This document shows, in pieces, positions 16,026 through 25,056 of a stretch of 64,000 bases of DNA (position 1 is its first letter; each line of letters begins with the position of its first letter). A program made the position numbers and the translations under genes. The notes under the pieces were generated by a model. That model saw only the letters and a program-made list of their open reading frames with translations, did no database searches and had not been told where the DNA came from. Location of the stretch: contig NZ_JADNRM010000016.1 in NCBI RefSeq assembly GCF_021730445.1, positions 23,949-87,948 on the forward strand. Reading direction: 5' to 3'. The DNA is from Phocaeicola faecalis (GTDB taxonomy: Bacteria; Bacteroidota; Bacteroidia; Bacteroidales; Bacteroidaceae).

Positions 16026-16033
16026 TACCTTTG
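16026..16033 (+). promoter_or_regulatory. -7 box for the response-regulator gene
   Basis: TACCTTTG, an exact -7 consensus, 14 bases before the ATG at 16047. The regulator can thus be transcribed on its own despite its separation from the kinase gene. Confidence 0.55.
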
Positions 16034-16046
16034 TCCCATTAAAAAC

Positions 16047-17399
16047 ATGAAAATGCCACACTCTATTCTAATAGTAGAAGACGATTTAACTTTTGCCACC
16101 ATGCTAAAAACATGGCTAGGAAAGAAAGGGTTTCTGGTAGACACTGCCGGCAGTAGCGCACGTGCCCGAAAACAACTGGACGCCCAACCTTATGACCTTG
16201 TGCTTTCGGACCTCCGTCTGCCGGATCAGGACGGTATTTCCTTACTTGCATGGATGAAAGAGCATGGGCACCGGATTCCCCTTATCATCATGACCGGCTA
16301 TGCAGATATCCAAAGTGCTGTACAAGCCATGAAAAACGGTGCCAACGACTATATTTCAAAACCGGTACAACCGGATGTGCTGTTAAAAAAAATAAATGAG
16401 GCGCTGCAAAGCAAAAACACCGTTGCAACGCCTTCCCATCCTGCCCCATCGGTATCGGTCGCTCCATCATCCAACTTTCTGGAGGGTGAAAGTGAAGCAG
16501 CACGCCAACTATACAATTATGTAGGCTTAGTTGCCCCTACCCCCATGTCTGTCCTCATCAATGGGGCCAGCGGAACCGGTAAAGAGTATGTCGCCCACCG
16601 CATCCATCAATTGAGTAAACGTGCCGACAAACCATTTATTGCAATAGACTGCGGCTCTATCCCCAAAGAACTTGCAGCCTCCGAATTCTTCGGTCATGTG
16701 AAGGGTTCCTTTACCGGAGCACTCCACGACAAGACCGGCGCCTTCGTTGAAGCCAATGGCGGCACACTCTTTCTTGATGAAATAGGAAATTTGAGCTACG
16801 AAGTACAAATCCAGCTTCTGCGTGCCCTGCAGGAACGACGTATCCGTCCCGTGGGCTCCAATAAAGAGATAGAAGTAAATGTCCGGCTTATCAGTGCTAC
16901 GAATGAGAATCTCCTGCAAGCCATTGAAAAAGGAAACTTCCGCGAAGACCTTTTCCATCGAATCAATGAGTTTACCTTGCGCATGCCGTCCCTGAAAGAA
17001 CGACAGGAAGATATCTTGCTCTTTGCCAACTTCTTCCTGGATCAGGCCAACCATGAACTCGACCGGCATCTGATAGGCTTTGACGCAGCAGCCAGCAATG
17101 CACTGCAAACCTATTCGTGGCCCGGCAACCTTCGACAACTGAAGAATATCGTGAGACGTGCCACGCTGCTCGCACAAGGCAACTATATTACCCTAACAGA
17201 GCTGGGGAATGAATTGGTCGAGTCGCCCAACGTTTCTCCGACAAGTACAAGCTTCAGCCTGCACGACGAAGCAACTGAAAAAAAACGCATTCTGGAAGCC
17301 CTTCAGCAAACCGGAAACAACAAGAGTAAAGCAGCCCTCTTATTAGGCATTGACCGAAAGACACTGTACAATAAACTGAAACTCTACAATATCCAATAA
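16047..17399 (+). CDS. Sigma-54-dependent response regulator (NtrC family)
   Basis: 450 residues: receiver (acidic EDD near residue 12, phospho-acceptor Asp55 in LVLSDLRLPDQDG, Lys in YISKPV), AAA+ domain with Walker A GASGTGKE, the sigma-54 contact loop GSFTGA (canonical GAFTGA with Ala to Ser), Walker B GGTLFLDEIG and the RPVGSN/Arg-finger region, and a Fis-type helix-turn-helix (NNKSKAALLLGIDRKTLYNKLKLYNI). Such proteins open promoters of the GG-N10-GC type after phosphorylation. The nearest kinase with a matching relay is the hybrid kinase at 12090. A sigma-54-like promoter lies about 120 bases downstream of this gene, before the PepSY-like gene. Confidence 0.92.
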   Translation: MKMPHSILIVEDDLTFATMLKTWLGKKGFLVDTAGSSARARKQLDAQPYDLVLSDLRLPDQDGISLLAWMKEHGHRIPLIIMTGYADIQSAVQAMKNGANDYISKPVQPDVLLKKINEALQSKNTVATPSHPAPSVSVAPSSNFLEGESEAARQLYNYVGLVAPTPMSVLINGASGTGKEYVAHRIHQLSKRADKPFIAIDCGSIPKELAASEFFGHVKGSFTGALHDKTGAFVEANGGTLFLDEIGNLSYEVQIQLLRALQERRIRPVGSNKEIEVNVRLISATNENLLQAIEKGNFREDLFHRINEFTLRMPSLKERQEDILLFANFFLDQANHELDRHLIGFDAAASNALQTYSWPGNLRQLKNIVRRATLLAQGNYITLTELGNELVESPNVSPTSTSFSLHDEATEKKRILEALQQTGNNKSKAALLLGIDRKTLYNKLKLYNIQ

Positions 17400-17431
17400 A
17401 AAGAAGTGGGGAATAATTCCTCACTTCTTTC
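17399..17431 (+). terminator. Stem-loop after the response-regulator gene
   Basis: AAAGAAGTG-GGGAAT-ATTCC-TCACTTCTTT forms a long, nearly perfect hairpin directly after the stop codon and ends in TTT. It is a likely terminator, though its position between the regulator and a sigma-54-like promoter also leaves open a regulator-binding site. Confidence 0.55.
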
Positions 17432-17520
17432 CACACATTCCCCGTCTTTCCACATTTCCCCACATCACGGCAAAAACATTAATCCTTATAAATCAACGGA
17501 TTACAAATCACATTATAGTT

Positions 17521-17536
17521 TGGCATGCCAATTGTT
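17521..17536 (+). promoter_or_regulatory. Sigma-54-like promoter of the PepSY-like gene
   Basis: TTGGCATG-N4-ATTGTT: GG (17522-17523) and GT (17534-17535) are ten bases apart, close to the -24/-12 consensus TGGCAC-N5-TTGC. It lies 59 bases upstream of the ATG at 17595, and I see no TAnnTTTG box there. Confidence 0.55.
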
Positions 17537-17594
17537 CTTTAAATATCAGAGAGAACAAACGAGATAAATCATTAACCTGTAAAAACTTACAATT

Positions 17595-17900
17595 ATGAAA
17601 AAATTATTTGTAGCAGTAGCATTAGTAATGGGAATTGGAACAAGCGTATTTGCCTATAACATGACACCGGCAAGCATCGAAACCGTTGCAGCAGTGAATG
17701 ACTTCACTCCTATCGAAGTAAAAGACCTTCCGACAGCCGTCCAAGATGCCATTACCAAAAACTATGCAGACTCAACTATCAAAGAAGCTTCTGTTGAAGC
17801 AAAAGAAGATGGTACAAAGACCTATAAGGTTGTTTTAACCGACAAAGAGGGTACTGAGAGCACTGTACTTTTCAGCGAAAGCGGAGAAGTGTTGAAGTAA
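17595..17900 (+). CDS. Small exported PepSY-like protein
   Basis: 101 residues. Signal peptide MKKLFVAVALVMGIGTSVFA, then a single PepSY-like (DUF2874-type) module: FTPIEVKDLPTAVQDAITKNYADSTIKEASVEAKEDGTKTYKVVLTDKEG and a final VLFSESGEVLK. Family members are periplasmic or surface proteins of unknown function; a protease-inhibitor-like role has been proposed from the fold. It stands alone behind a sigma-54-like promoter and next to the NtrC-family regulator, so it is a good candidate target of that system. Confidence 0.82.
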   Translation: MKKLFVAVALVMGIGTSVFAYNMTPASIETVAAVNDFTPIEVKDLPTAVQDAITKNYADSTIKEASVEAKEDGTKTYKVVLTDKEGTESTVLFSESGEVLK

Positions 17901-17920
17901 ATGAAAGATGCCTAAAATGA

Positions 17921-17954
17921 AAAAAAGGGAATGCTGTGAAGCACTCCCTTTTTG
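17921..17954. terminator. Bidirectional terminator
   Basis: AAAAAAGGGAGTGC-type stem: AAAAAAGGGAATGC-TGTGAA-GCACTCCCTTTTT, with A-tract and T-tract on both sides, lies between the convergent PepSY-like and pseudouridine synthase genes. Confidence 0.75.
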
Positions 17955-17961
17955 CTGTTTC

Positions 17962-18633
17962 TTAATCCATATCAAAACCGTTCCACAAATTGCCTTCGGG
18001 CACCGGTGCCGTCAGTTCAATCGGTTCTTTCGAAACCGGATGAATGAACTTTATCGTCCGTGCATGAAGACAAATACTACCGTCCGGGTTGGAGCGCTGA
18101 GCGCCATATTTCAAATCACCTTTAATGGGGCACCCCATTTTTGCCAACTGGCAACGTATCTGGTGATGGCGTCCTGTCTTTAAATCCACCTCCAACAGAT
18201 AATAGTTCTGTGAATGGCCGATAAGCTTATAATGAAGTATCGCTTTCTTCGAGTTCTTTACTTCTTTATCGTATGCATAGGACTTATTCTGTTTCTCATT
18301 GCGGACCAGATAATGAACCAATTCGCCTTCCGTTTCCTTCGGACACTCTTTCACTATCGCCCAATAGGTTTTCTTCACATCTCCATCACGAAACATTTCG
18401 TTCAGCCGTGCCAACGCTTTACTGGTTTTGGCAAAAACCACCAAACCGCTGACGGGACGATCCAAACGATGAGTAACGCCTATAAAGACATTTCCCGGCT
18501 TGGCATATTTTTCTTTCAGATACGCCTTTACCGTTTCCGACAAAGGAGTATCGCCGGTCTTGTCACCCTGAACAATCTCAGAAGAAGTCTTGCTGACTAC
18601 GATTATATGATTATCTTCGTAAACGACTGTCAT
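17962..18633 (-). CDS. RluA-family RNA pseudouridine synthase
   Basis: 223 residues, with no S4 domain. It carries the catalytic motif GVTHRLDRPVSGLVVFAKTSKAL (Asp in HRLDRP is the nucleophile), the TGRHHQIR motif (KTGRHHQIRCQL) and the usual C-terminal P-V-S-K-E block (HPVSKEPIELTAPVPEG). The family converts uridine to pseudouridine in rRNA or tRNA; the site modified cannot be read from the sequence. It starts 7 bases after the fabG stop, so it is the last gene of a tetR - fabG - synthase operon. Confidence 0.9.
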   Translation of the reverse strand: MTVVYEDNHIIVVSKTSSEIVQGDKTGDTPLSETVKAYLKEKYAKPGNVFIGVTHRLDRPVSGLVVFAKTSKALARLNEMFRDGDVKKTYWAIVKECPKETEGELVHYLVRNEKQNKSYAYDKEVKNSKKAILHYKLIGHSQNYYLLEVDLKTGRHHQIRCQLAKMGCPIKGDLKYGAQRSNPDGSICLHARTIKFIHPVSKEPIELTAPVPEGNLWNGFDMD

Positions 18634-18640
18634 GCAAAGA

Positions 18641-19387
18641 TTACATATTCATACCACCATCAACCTGAATCACCTGTCCGGATACATAAGATGACATATC
18701 AGAAGCAAGGAACGTAGCTACGTCAGCCACATCTTCAGGCGTACCGCCACGACGCAAAGGAATCTTCTTAGCCCATTCAGCCTTTACCTCGTCACTCAGT
18801 TTGGCAGTCATATCAGTGATGATAAAGCCCGGAGCAATAGCATTGGCACGGATACCGCGAGAACCCAGTTCCTGAGCAATAGACTTAGCCAAACCAATCA
18901 TACCGGCTTTGGAAGCTGAGTAGTTACACTGGCCCGCATTTCCGTGAACGCCTACCACTGATGCCATATTGATAATGCTTCCACTCTTCTGACGCATCAT
19001 GATAGGAGTACAAGCATGAATAAAGTTAAAAGCAGACTTCAGATTGACCGCAATTACTGCATCCCATTGTGCTTCGCTCATACGCATCATCAAGCTGTCT
19101 TTCGTGATACCGGCATTGTTGACCAGAATATCAATAGAACCGAAGTCTTCCTTGATTTGGTTAACTACTTTCTCTGTATCTTCAAAGTTTGCAGCGTTAG
19201 AAGCATACCCTTTTACCTTCACACCCAAAGCAGCAATTTCTTTTTCAGTATTCTGACCATTTTCGTCAATAACCAAGTCTGTGAATGCAATATTTGCTCC
19301 TTCAGAAGCAAACTTCAACGCAATTGCTTTACCAATACCACGAGCAGCACCTGTTACAATCGCAGTTTTTCCAGTTAATAATCCCAT
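18641..19387 (-). CDS. fabG: 3-oxoacyl-ACP reductase
   Basis: 248 residues, the family length. NAD(P) Rossmann motif TGAARGIGKAIALKFA, NNAGITKDSLMMRM, and the catalytic Ser-Tyr-Lys set in NMASVVGVHGNAGQCNYSASKAG. The C-terminus FLASDMSSYVSGQVIQVDGGMNM is typical of FabG. It reduces 3-oxoacyl-ACP in each round of fatty-acid elongation. A TetR regulator precedes it by 30 bases on the same strand, which suggests control by a lipid-related signal. Confidence 0.95.
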   Translation of the reverse strand: MGLLTGKTAIVTGAARGIGKAIALKFASEGANIAFTDLVIDENGQNTEKEIAALGVKVKGYASNAANFEDTEKVVNQIKEDFGSIDILVNNAGITKDSLMMRMSEAQWDAVIAVNLKSAFNFIHACTPIMMRQKSGSIINMASVVGVHGNAGQCNYSASKAGMIGLAKSIAQELGSRGIRANAIAPGFIITDMTAKLSDEVKAEWAKKIPLRRGGTPEDVADVATFLASDMSSYVSGQVIQVDGGMNM

Positions 19388-19417
19388 TTTGTTTTCTATT
19401 TTACGTTATTAATTAAA

Positions 19418-20017
19418 TTATTCTTTTTCAATATTTTTACGTCCCAAAGCGCCGAATACAATTTTCGCCACATACGCCCAGCCGGTCTCATCATCCAGCT
19501 CTTCAGCTATCTGTCCACGGATATACGGCACTTCGATTCCCTTAATACAATAATGCACAATATCAGCTATGATGTCTACATTATCGATATCAAAAAGTCC
19601 CTTGTCTTTCCCGTCTGCCAATACTTGCTTGAAAAGTTTGATTTCTTTTGCATCAAAGTTTTTACGCACAGCTTCCACACGCCATATATTACGGAAGAAA
19701 CCGGCACGCAATGTTCCGTTTCTATACACGACCATTTTAATAGAATCCAAATGCGTCTCTATCAATTTTAAAATCTTTTCGTCCGGAGTGATATCTTTCT
19801 TTGCGACTTGTTCCATTGCGTCCGAAAGCATTTCCAATTCAGATTCCACCACCGCCATGTAGATATCCTCCTTGCTCTTGAAGTACGTATAAAGGGTGCG
19901 TCTTCCTTTTTTGGAAGCCACCGCTATATCGTTCATCGTAGTGTCATCTACACCCTTCTTAGCAAAAAGCTGACGGGCAACGTCTACCAATTTAGCTCTT
20001 GTCTTTGATACTGCCAT
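19418..20017 (-). CDS. TetR/AcrR-family regulator
   Basis: 199 residues. N-terminal helix-turn-helix: ARQLFAKKGVDDTTMNDIAVASKKGRRTLYTYFKSKEDIYMAVVE; the rest is the helical ligand domain. It is upstream of fabG in the same direction, so it probably regulates its own operon (fatty-acid synthesis or envelope stress); the effector is unknown. A -7 box TAAATTTG on this strand lies at 20052-20059. Confidence 0.9.
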   Translation of the reverse strand: MAVSKTRAKLVDVARQLFAKKGVDDTTMNDIAVASKKGRRTLYTYFKSKEDIYMAVVESELEMLSDAMEQVAKKDITPDEKILKLIETHLDSIKMVVYRNGTLRAGFFRNIWRVEAVRKNFDAKEIKLFKQVLADGKDKGLFDIDNVDIIADIVHYCIKGIEVPYIRGQIAEELDDETGWAYVAKIVFGALGRKNIEKE

Positions 20018-20249
20018 ATAGATTCAGTTGCACATTATTTATATATGTGAGCAAATTTACATCATTTCTTTGGACCATACAAACAATTAAAGTATAATAT
20101 TCATGTATATGTTAATTAACATTCACAACATACACTCATTATCAACCACTTACATCGTTTATCTATTTTAATTCAAAAAAATATTCAAGAAACATTTGGA
20201 GTTAAAGAAAAAAGCCGTACCTTTGCATCCGTAATCAAAAACACAACAT
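20018..20249. other. Divergent intergenic region, tetR / tRNA-fMet
   Basis: AT-rich. It holds the leftward tetR box (20052-20059, TAAATTTG) and the rightward tRNA promoter TTTG (20195-20198) - 19 bases - TACCTTTG (20218-20225). I see nothing else in it. Confidence 0.6.
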
Positions 20250-20322
<73 letters not shown>

Positions 20323-20327
20323 CTAAG

Positions 20328-20362
20328 AGAAAGAGAAGCAATATTGCTTCTCTTTCTTTTTT
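20328..20362 (+). terminator. Terminator after tRNA-fMet
   Basis: A perfect 15-bp stem (AGAAAGAGAAGCAAT and its complement, with essentially no loop) followed by a T-rich tract, starting 5 bases after the tRNA. Confidence 0.85.
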
Positions 20363-20494
20363 CCCTCTCTTGCACTAAAATGGGGCAACTCTAGTTCACG
20401 CTTATCACCCACAAGATTTATCCAATGCTTCGGCTAAACGAAGAAAAAATAATAAAATTACCGGCCATGATTAGAATAGACTCATAGTATATTG

Positions 20495-20502
20495 TATCTT
20501 TG
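20495..20502 (+). promoter_or_regulatory. -7 box for GH2 gene
   Basis: TATCTTTG, an exact -7 consensus, 24 bases before the chosen ATG at 20527. Confidence 0.5.
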
Positions 20503-20526
20503 GGAAATAAATCCCTATTTATTATT

Positions 20527-23205
20527 ATGAAGCAACGTATTCTACTTTATCTTATCGCCTTATTGCTCTTTCCTTTGTGCAAAGTGCAGGCGGCCCATCA
20601 ACCGGAATTCTCTACTGCCGGTTTCTATCGGCTGGCAAATTCCGGCCGCGATGTCTTCTCCATGAACCCCGCGTGGCGACTGCACAAAGGTGCGGCACCG
20701 GGAGCCGAAGCTATCCACTTCGATGACCGGAAGTGGGAGGTGGTCTCTCTTCCCAACGGCATCGAATATCTGCCGACCGAAGCCAGCGGTTGCATCAACT
20801 ATCAAGGGGAAGCGTGGTACCGCAAACATTTCACCCCTGCCGATGCTTTAAAAGGCAAAAAGCTTTTCCTCCATTTTGAAGCCATTATGGGAAAAAGCAA
20901 AGTGTTTGTCAACGGCAAACTGTTGGCCGAACACTTTGGAGGATACCTGCCTGTCGTGGTTGATATCACGAATGCACTGAAGTGGGAAACGGATAACATC
21001 ATAGCCGTATGGACCGACAATAGCGATGACCCCAGTTATCCTCCCGGCAAAGCACAGGATGTGCTGGATTATACTTACTTCGGAGGCATTTATCGCGACT
21101 GCTGGCTGATTGCCCATAACTCCGTCTTCATCACCGACCCCAACTTTGAGAACGAAACGGCTGGAGGCGGCCTTTTCGTTGCCTACGACAAAGTGTCCGA
21201 CAACTCGGCGGAAGTTCTGCTGAAAACCCATGTGCGCAATGAAGGCAAAAAGACCTTTACGGGCGTAGTGGAATATGAACTGCAACAGCCGGACGGACGG
21301 CAAGTCGCTTTCTTAAACGATAAAGTGCAGGTTCGTCCCGGCAAAGCCATTACCTCTAAAGATAAAATCATCGTTAAGCAGCCGATGCTTTGGAGCCCCG
21401 AAACCCCTACCTTATATAATTTAATAGTCCGTATCCGCGACAATGAAGGAAACACAGTAGACGGCTATCGTCGCCGAATCGGTATCCGTAGCATTGAATT
21501 CAAGGGCAAAGATGGTTTCTGGCTGAACGGAAAACCCTACGAGCGTCCTTTGATTGGCGCCAACCGACATCAGGATTTTGCTGTGGTAGGCAATGCAGTA
21601 GCCAACAGTATTCACTGGCGTGATGCAAAAAAGTTGCGCGACGCCGGCCTGAAGGTCATTCGTAACGCTCATTGCCCTCAAGACCCTGCCTTTATGGATG
21701 CCTGTGATGAACTGGGCCTGTTCGTCATTGTCAATACCCCAGGCTGGCAATTCTGGAATGACGCTCCCGAGTTTGCCCAGCGCGTTTACAGTGACATCCG
21801 CAATCTGGTCCGTCGCGACCGTAATCATCCCTGCGTATGGCTGTGGGAACCTATCCTGAACGAAACCTGGTATCCGGCTGATTTTGCAAAAAACACACTC
21901 GACTTAGTGGCACAAGAATATCCTTATCCTTATTGTTACTCCGGTTGCGACAGCGAAGCGCGCGGTCATGAAGTCTATCCCGTCCTTTTCACCCATCCGG
22001 CCAATGCGGACAAAGACTGGGCTATAAAGAAGCTCGACCCCAAAATCACTTACTTCACCCGTGAATGGGGAGATAACGTAGACGACTGGAACTCTCATAA
22101 CTCTCCCAGCCGGGTGGCCCGCAACTGGGGAGAACAGGCCATGCTTATCCAAGCCTGGCATTATGCAGCACCTAGCTATCCATATACTTGCTATGACGTA
22201 CTTTATCGTACCCCCCGACAGCACGTGGGAGGCTGCCTGTGGCATTCATTCGACCACCAGCGCGGCTATCACCCCGACCCCTTCTACGGCGGATTGATGG
22301 ATGTGTTCCGCCAGCCCAAGTATTCTTATTATATGTTCCAAGCGCAACGTTCGCCCGAAAAGCAAGAACGCCTGTTCGAGACCGGCCCCATGGTATATAT
22401 CGCCCACGAAATGACACCGTTCTCTCCTAAAGACGTGACCGTATATTCCAACTGTGACGAAGTGCGCCTCACTTATAATAAAGGAGGAAAGACCCTGACG
22501 TATACCAAACCGGCAGCCCGCGAAGGAATGCCGTCGCCAATCATCACATTTAAGGATGTATACGACTTTATGATAGACAAAAACATGTCTATGAAAGAAG
22601 GAAAGCAGAAGGAAGTCTTTCTGCTGGCAGAAGGACTGATGGACGGAAAAGTGGTAGCCACCCACAAAGTACGTCCGGCACGCCGCCCTTCCCAATTACT
22701 TCTTTGGGTAGATAATGAGAACACGGAACTGAAAGCCGACGGTTCGGACTTCGTAACGGTGGTAGCCGCCATTGCCGATAAAAACGGTAACATCAAACGC
22801 CTGAACAATTACTATGTGAAGTTCCACATCGAAGGTGAAGGGCGCATCCTCGGCGGTGCAAACGTGTTGGCTAATCCGGCTCCTGTAAAATGGGGAACAG
22901 CGCCGGTATTGGTACAATCCACTCTGAAACCCGGCAAGATAAAGATAACAGCCAGCGTATTGTTCGAAGGTTCGCAAATGCCGGTTGCTGCAGAATTGGA
23001 ACTGGAAAGCAAACCCGCAGCATATCCTTTGATTTATTCAAAGGAAGAGGCAGCACTTATCCCAATGGAATCTGATTCACAGTACTTTCCAATCACGGCC
23101 AAATCTAAAGAGGAGCTGGAAAAGGAAAAAGCAGTAAGAGAACAAAACGAACGGAAACTGAAGGAAGTGGAGCAACAACAAGCCGATTTCGGCGAGAAAA
23201 AGTAA
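20527..23205 (+). CDS. Glycoside hydrolase family 2 enzyme, exported
   Basis: 892 residues with a signal peptide (MKQRILLYLIALLLFPLCKVQA). Order: sugar-binding N-domain (AWYRKHFTPADALKGKKLFLHFEAIMGKSKVFVNGKLLAEHFGGYLP), immunoglobulin-like domain, TIM barrel with the acid/base Glu446 (WLWEPILNETWYP) and the probable nucleophile Glu513 (FTREWGDN), then C-terminal beta domains and a short Glu/Lys/Gln-rich tail. Activities in this family include beta-galactosidase, beta-glucuronidase and beta-mannosidase; the specificity cannot be read here. It stands alone, with no SusC/SusD pair nearby. ATG 20527 was preferred to 20500 because it begins the signal peptide and the -7 box overlaps 20500. Confidence 0.92.
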   Translation: MKQRILLYLIALLLFPLCKVQAAHQPEFSTAGFYRLANSGRDVFSMNPAWRLHKGAAPGAEAIHFDDRKWEVVSLPNGIEYLPTEASGCINYQGEAWYRKHFTPADALKGKKLFLHFEAIMGKSKVFVNGKLLAEHFGGYLPVVVDITNALKWETDNIIAVWTDNSDDPSYPPGKAQDVLDYTYFGGIYRDCWLIAHNSVFITDPNFENETAGGGLFVAYDKVSDNSAEVLLKTHVRNEGKKTFTGVVEYELQQPDGRQVAFLNDKVQVRPGKAITSKDKIIVKQPMLWSPETPTLYNLIVRIRDNEGNTVDGYRRRIGIRSIEFKGKDGFWLNGKPYERPLIGANRHQDFAVVGNAVANSIHWRDAKKLRDAGLKVIRNAHCPQDPAFMDACDELGLFVIVNTPGWQFWNDAPEFAQRVYSDIRNLVRRDRNHPCVWLWEPILNETWYPADFAKNTLDLVAQEYPYPYCYSGCDSEARGHEVYPVLFTHPANADKDWAIKKLDPKITYFTREWGDNVDDWNSHNSPSRVARNWGEQAMLIQAWHYAAPSYPYTCYDVLYRTPRQHVGGCLWHSFDHQRGYHPDPFYGGLMDVFRQPKYSYYMFQAQRSPEKQERLFETGPMVYIAHEMTPFSPKDVTVYSNCDEVRLTYNKGGKTLTYTKPAAREGMPSPIITFKDVYDFMIDKNMSMKEGKQKEVFLLAEGLMDGKVVATHKVRPARRPSQLLLWVDNENTELKADGSDFVTVVAAIADKNGNIKRLNNYYVKFHIEGEGRILGGANVLANPAPVKWGTAPVLVQSTLKPGKIKITASVLFEGSQMPVAAELELESKPAAYPLIYSKEEAALIPMESDSQYFPITAKSKEELEKEKAVREQNERKLKEVEQQQADFGEKK

Positions 23206-23356
23206 ACACCATAAAAATTCAGTCTGCAATCGGTAAATGTAAGAAGATAATTGAAAATCCAGAATAAGACAGAAGCCCTTTTCAACGAAATTGTAGAGTC
23301 TTTCATCACCAAAAACTCTTAATTCGTCGAAAAAAGCCTTTCTTTCATTGAATAGA

Positions 23357-23388
23357 TTTGAAAAGACTACAAATTACATTTACCTTTG
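23357..23388 (+). promoter_or_regulatory. Promoter of the fimbrillin-like gene
   Basis: TTTG (23357-23360), 20 bases, TACCTTTG (23381-23388): a full Bacteroides promoter 34 bases before the ATG at 23423. Confidence 0.7.
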
Positions 23389-23422
23389 CCGATTGAAATA
23401 AAAAACTTGCAAAAGCAAAACT

Positions 23423-24982
23423 ATGATGAAAAAGGCAAAAACATTTCTCCTTTTAGGCATTACATTGTGCATGTTCGGATGCAGCGATGATGATGATAAC
23501 GACAAGTCGAATACGACATCTACCGTTCCTTTCTCCTTAACAGCCTCGCTGGAAGTACGCAACGACGCTGCAACTCCGGGTATGCTGCAAGGCAATTGGA
23601 ATGAAGGTACCCAACTGGCAGCCATGCACTCCAGCCTGACAGGAGTAAAGAAGAGTATCTTCACCCTGTCGCCCACTTCTACCGACTTATTTACCGGCGA
23701 CATCTCGAATAAAGTGAAAAACGATAAAGAAATTGCAGTATTTTATCCGGCTGATGCCATTACAGCAAACAGCAGTGATACACTGACGCAGAAACTAAGT
23801 CTTGCCGGTCAGGACGGAACATTGGCAGGCGTGGCAGATTATGATTATTCATGGGCTTTGTGCAAGGTGACCATGACTGCACAATCCGGCTCAGGCAGTT
23901 GCGAAATGAAAAGCCTGATGACTATCGGAAAATTTGAGTTCACCACGGACGGAAGCACACCGTTGAACGACATTTCACGCATCACCGTGACAGCCACTGC
24001 AGGCAAACTTTATTCCAACGCAACCTTAAAGTTGAAAGATGGAGAATTCAGCAACACCACAGAAGGAAGCTTTACCATAAAGAATGACGCCGGACTGCCG
24101 GGCAGCGCTTATATTTCCTTCTTCCCTTCGGAGGCGGCACAGCTACATTTTACCCTGGTCACCAATGCAGGCAACATCTATGAAGCCTCAACTGCAGAAA
24201 GCATCACATTGGAAAAAGGAAAGTATTACACAGCCACCGCCCTTACTTGCACTCCGGTAGCCCCTGCCAAAGTAGGTGACTACTACTATAGTGACGGTAC
24301 TTATTCTACAGAAGTGAACGAAGAAAAAACATGTATCGGTATTGTTTATGCACTAAACGACAAGAACGGCAATATAGACAAGACACTCACCGCATCTCCC
24401 TACGGACGTATCGTGGCACTGACCAATGCACAAACCAGAGTGAGATGGGCAAGCAAATCGGAGGATATCGAAGAATTGAAGAACGACACCATTATCAATG
24501 GTACACAGCAAACCGGCTGCCTGCCTTATTTCAATGGCACCGCAGATTCGTATTTCTCTGACAATGCCGAAGAACAAATTAAAGGAACGACCATCGATAC
24601 AGAGACGGGACTGATTACCGCCTGGCCGTCGGAGGGTATCCTGAGCGACTTTAATGGAGCAACAAATACATCTTATATCAACAAGAGCACCTCTACTTAT
24701 CCGGCAGGAACTTATTGCTACCAATACAGCAAACCCGGAAAAGGCGCAGGCGAATGGTATCTGCCGGCAGTGGGCGAACTGGCACTGCTGTGGGAGTTAC
24801 AACATGCCGGTGTGATATGCAATGCCAAGCAGGAATGTTTCAAGGATTTCGACCAGCAGAGTTATTGGACTTCTTCGGAAGGCAATAAAAACAAGGCCTG
24901 GTATTTGAACTTCTTCAGTGGAATATTAATGGCAAACAGTAAGGGAAGTACTTACAATACACGTCCGGTAGCCATGTTCTAA
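23423..24982 (+). CDS. Fimbrillin-like lipoprotein with a DUF1566-like C-terminus
   Basis: 519 residues. Lipoprotein signal MMKKAKTFLLLGITLCMFGCSDDDD; the acidic residues after Cys fit a surface-export signal of Bacteroidetes lipoproteins. The N-terminal half resembles fimbrillin/Mfa-like proteins (SLTASLEVRNDAATPGMLQGNWNEGTQLAAM, then YPADAI..., and VTATAGKLYSNATLKLKDG). The C-terminal third resembles the DUF1566/FISUMP-type fold: GRIVALTNAQTRVRWAS, then GEWYLPAVGELALLWE, and a final YWTSSEGNKNKAWYLNF with TRPV. It is probably a surface adhesin or pilus-tip type protein. It is a single-gene unit ending at a strong terminator. Confidence 0.78.
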   Translation: MMKKAKTFLLLGITLCMFGCSDDDDNDKSNTTSTVPFSLTASLEVRNDAATPGMLQGNWNEGTQLAAMHSSLTGVKKSIFTLSPTSTDLFTGDISNKVKNDKEIAVFYPADAITANSSDTLTQKLSLAGQDGTLAGVADYDYSWALCKVTMTAQSGSGSCEMKSLMTIGKFEFTTDGSTPLNDISRITVTATAGKLYSNATLKLKDGEFSNTTEGSFTIKNDAGLPGSAYISFFPSEAAQLHFTLVTNAGNIYEASTAESITLEKGKYYTATALTCTPVAPAKVGDYYYSDGTYSTEVNEEKTCIGIVYALNDKNGNIDKTLTASPYGRIVALTNAQTRVRWASKSEDIEELKNDTIINGTQQTGCLPYFNGTADSYFSDNAEEQIKGTTIDTETGLITAWPSEGILSDFNGATNTSYINKSTSTYPAGTYCYQYSKPGKGAGEWYLPAVGELALLWELQHAGVICNAKQECFKDFDQQSYWTSSEGNKNKAWYLNFFSGILMANSKGSTYNTRPVAMF

Positions 24983-25000
24983 ACACATAGCTGCCAAGCA

Positions 25001-25036
25001 CTAAAAAAGGGATGTTTTGATACATCCCTTTTTTAG
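25001..25036. terminator. Bidirectional terminator
   Basis: CTAAAAAAGGGATGT and its exact complement enclose a 6-base loop, giving A/T tracts on both strands, between two convergent genes. Confidence 0.9.
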
Positions 25037-25056
25037 TATATAAGCACAATCAAATA

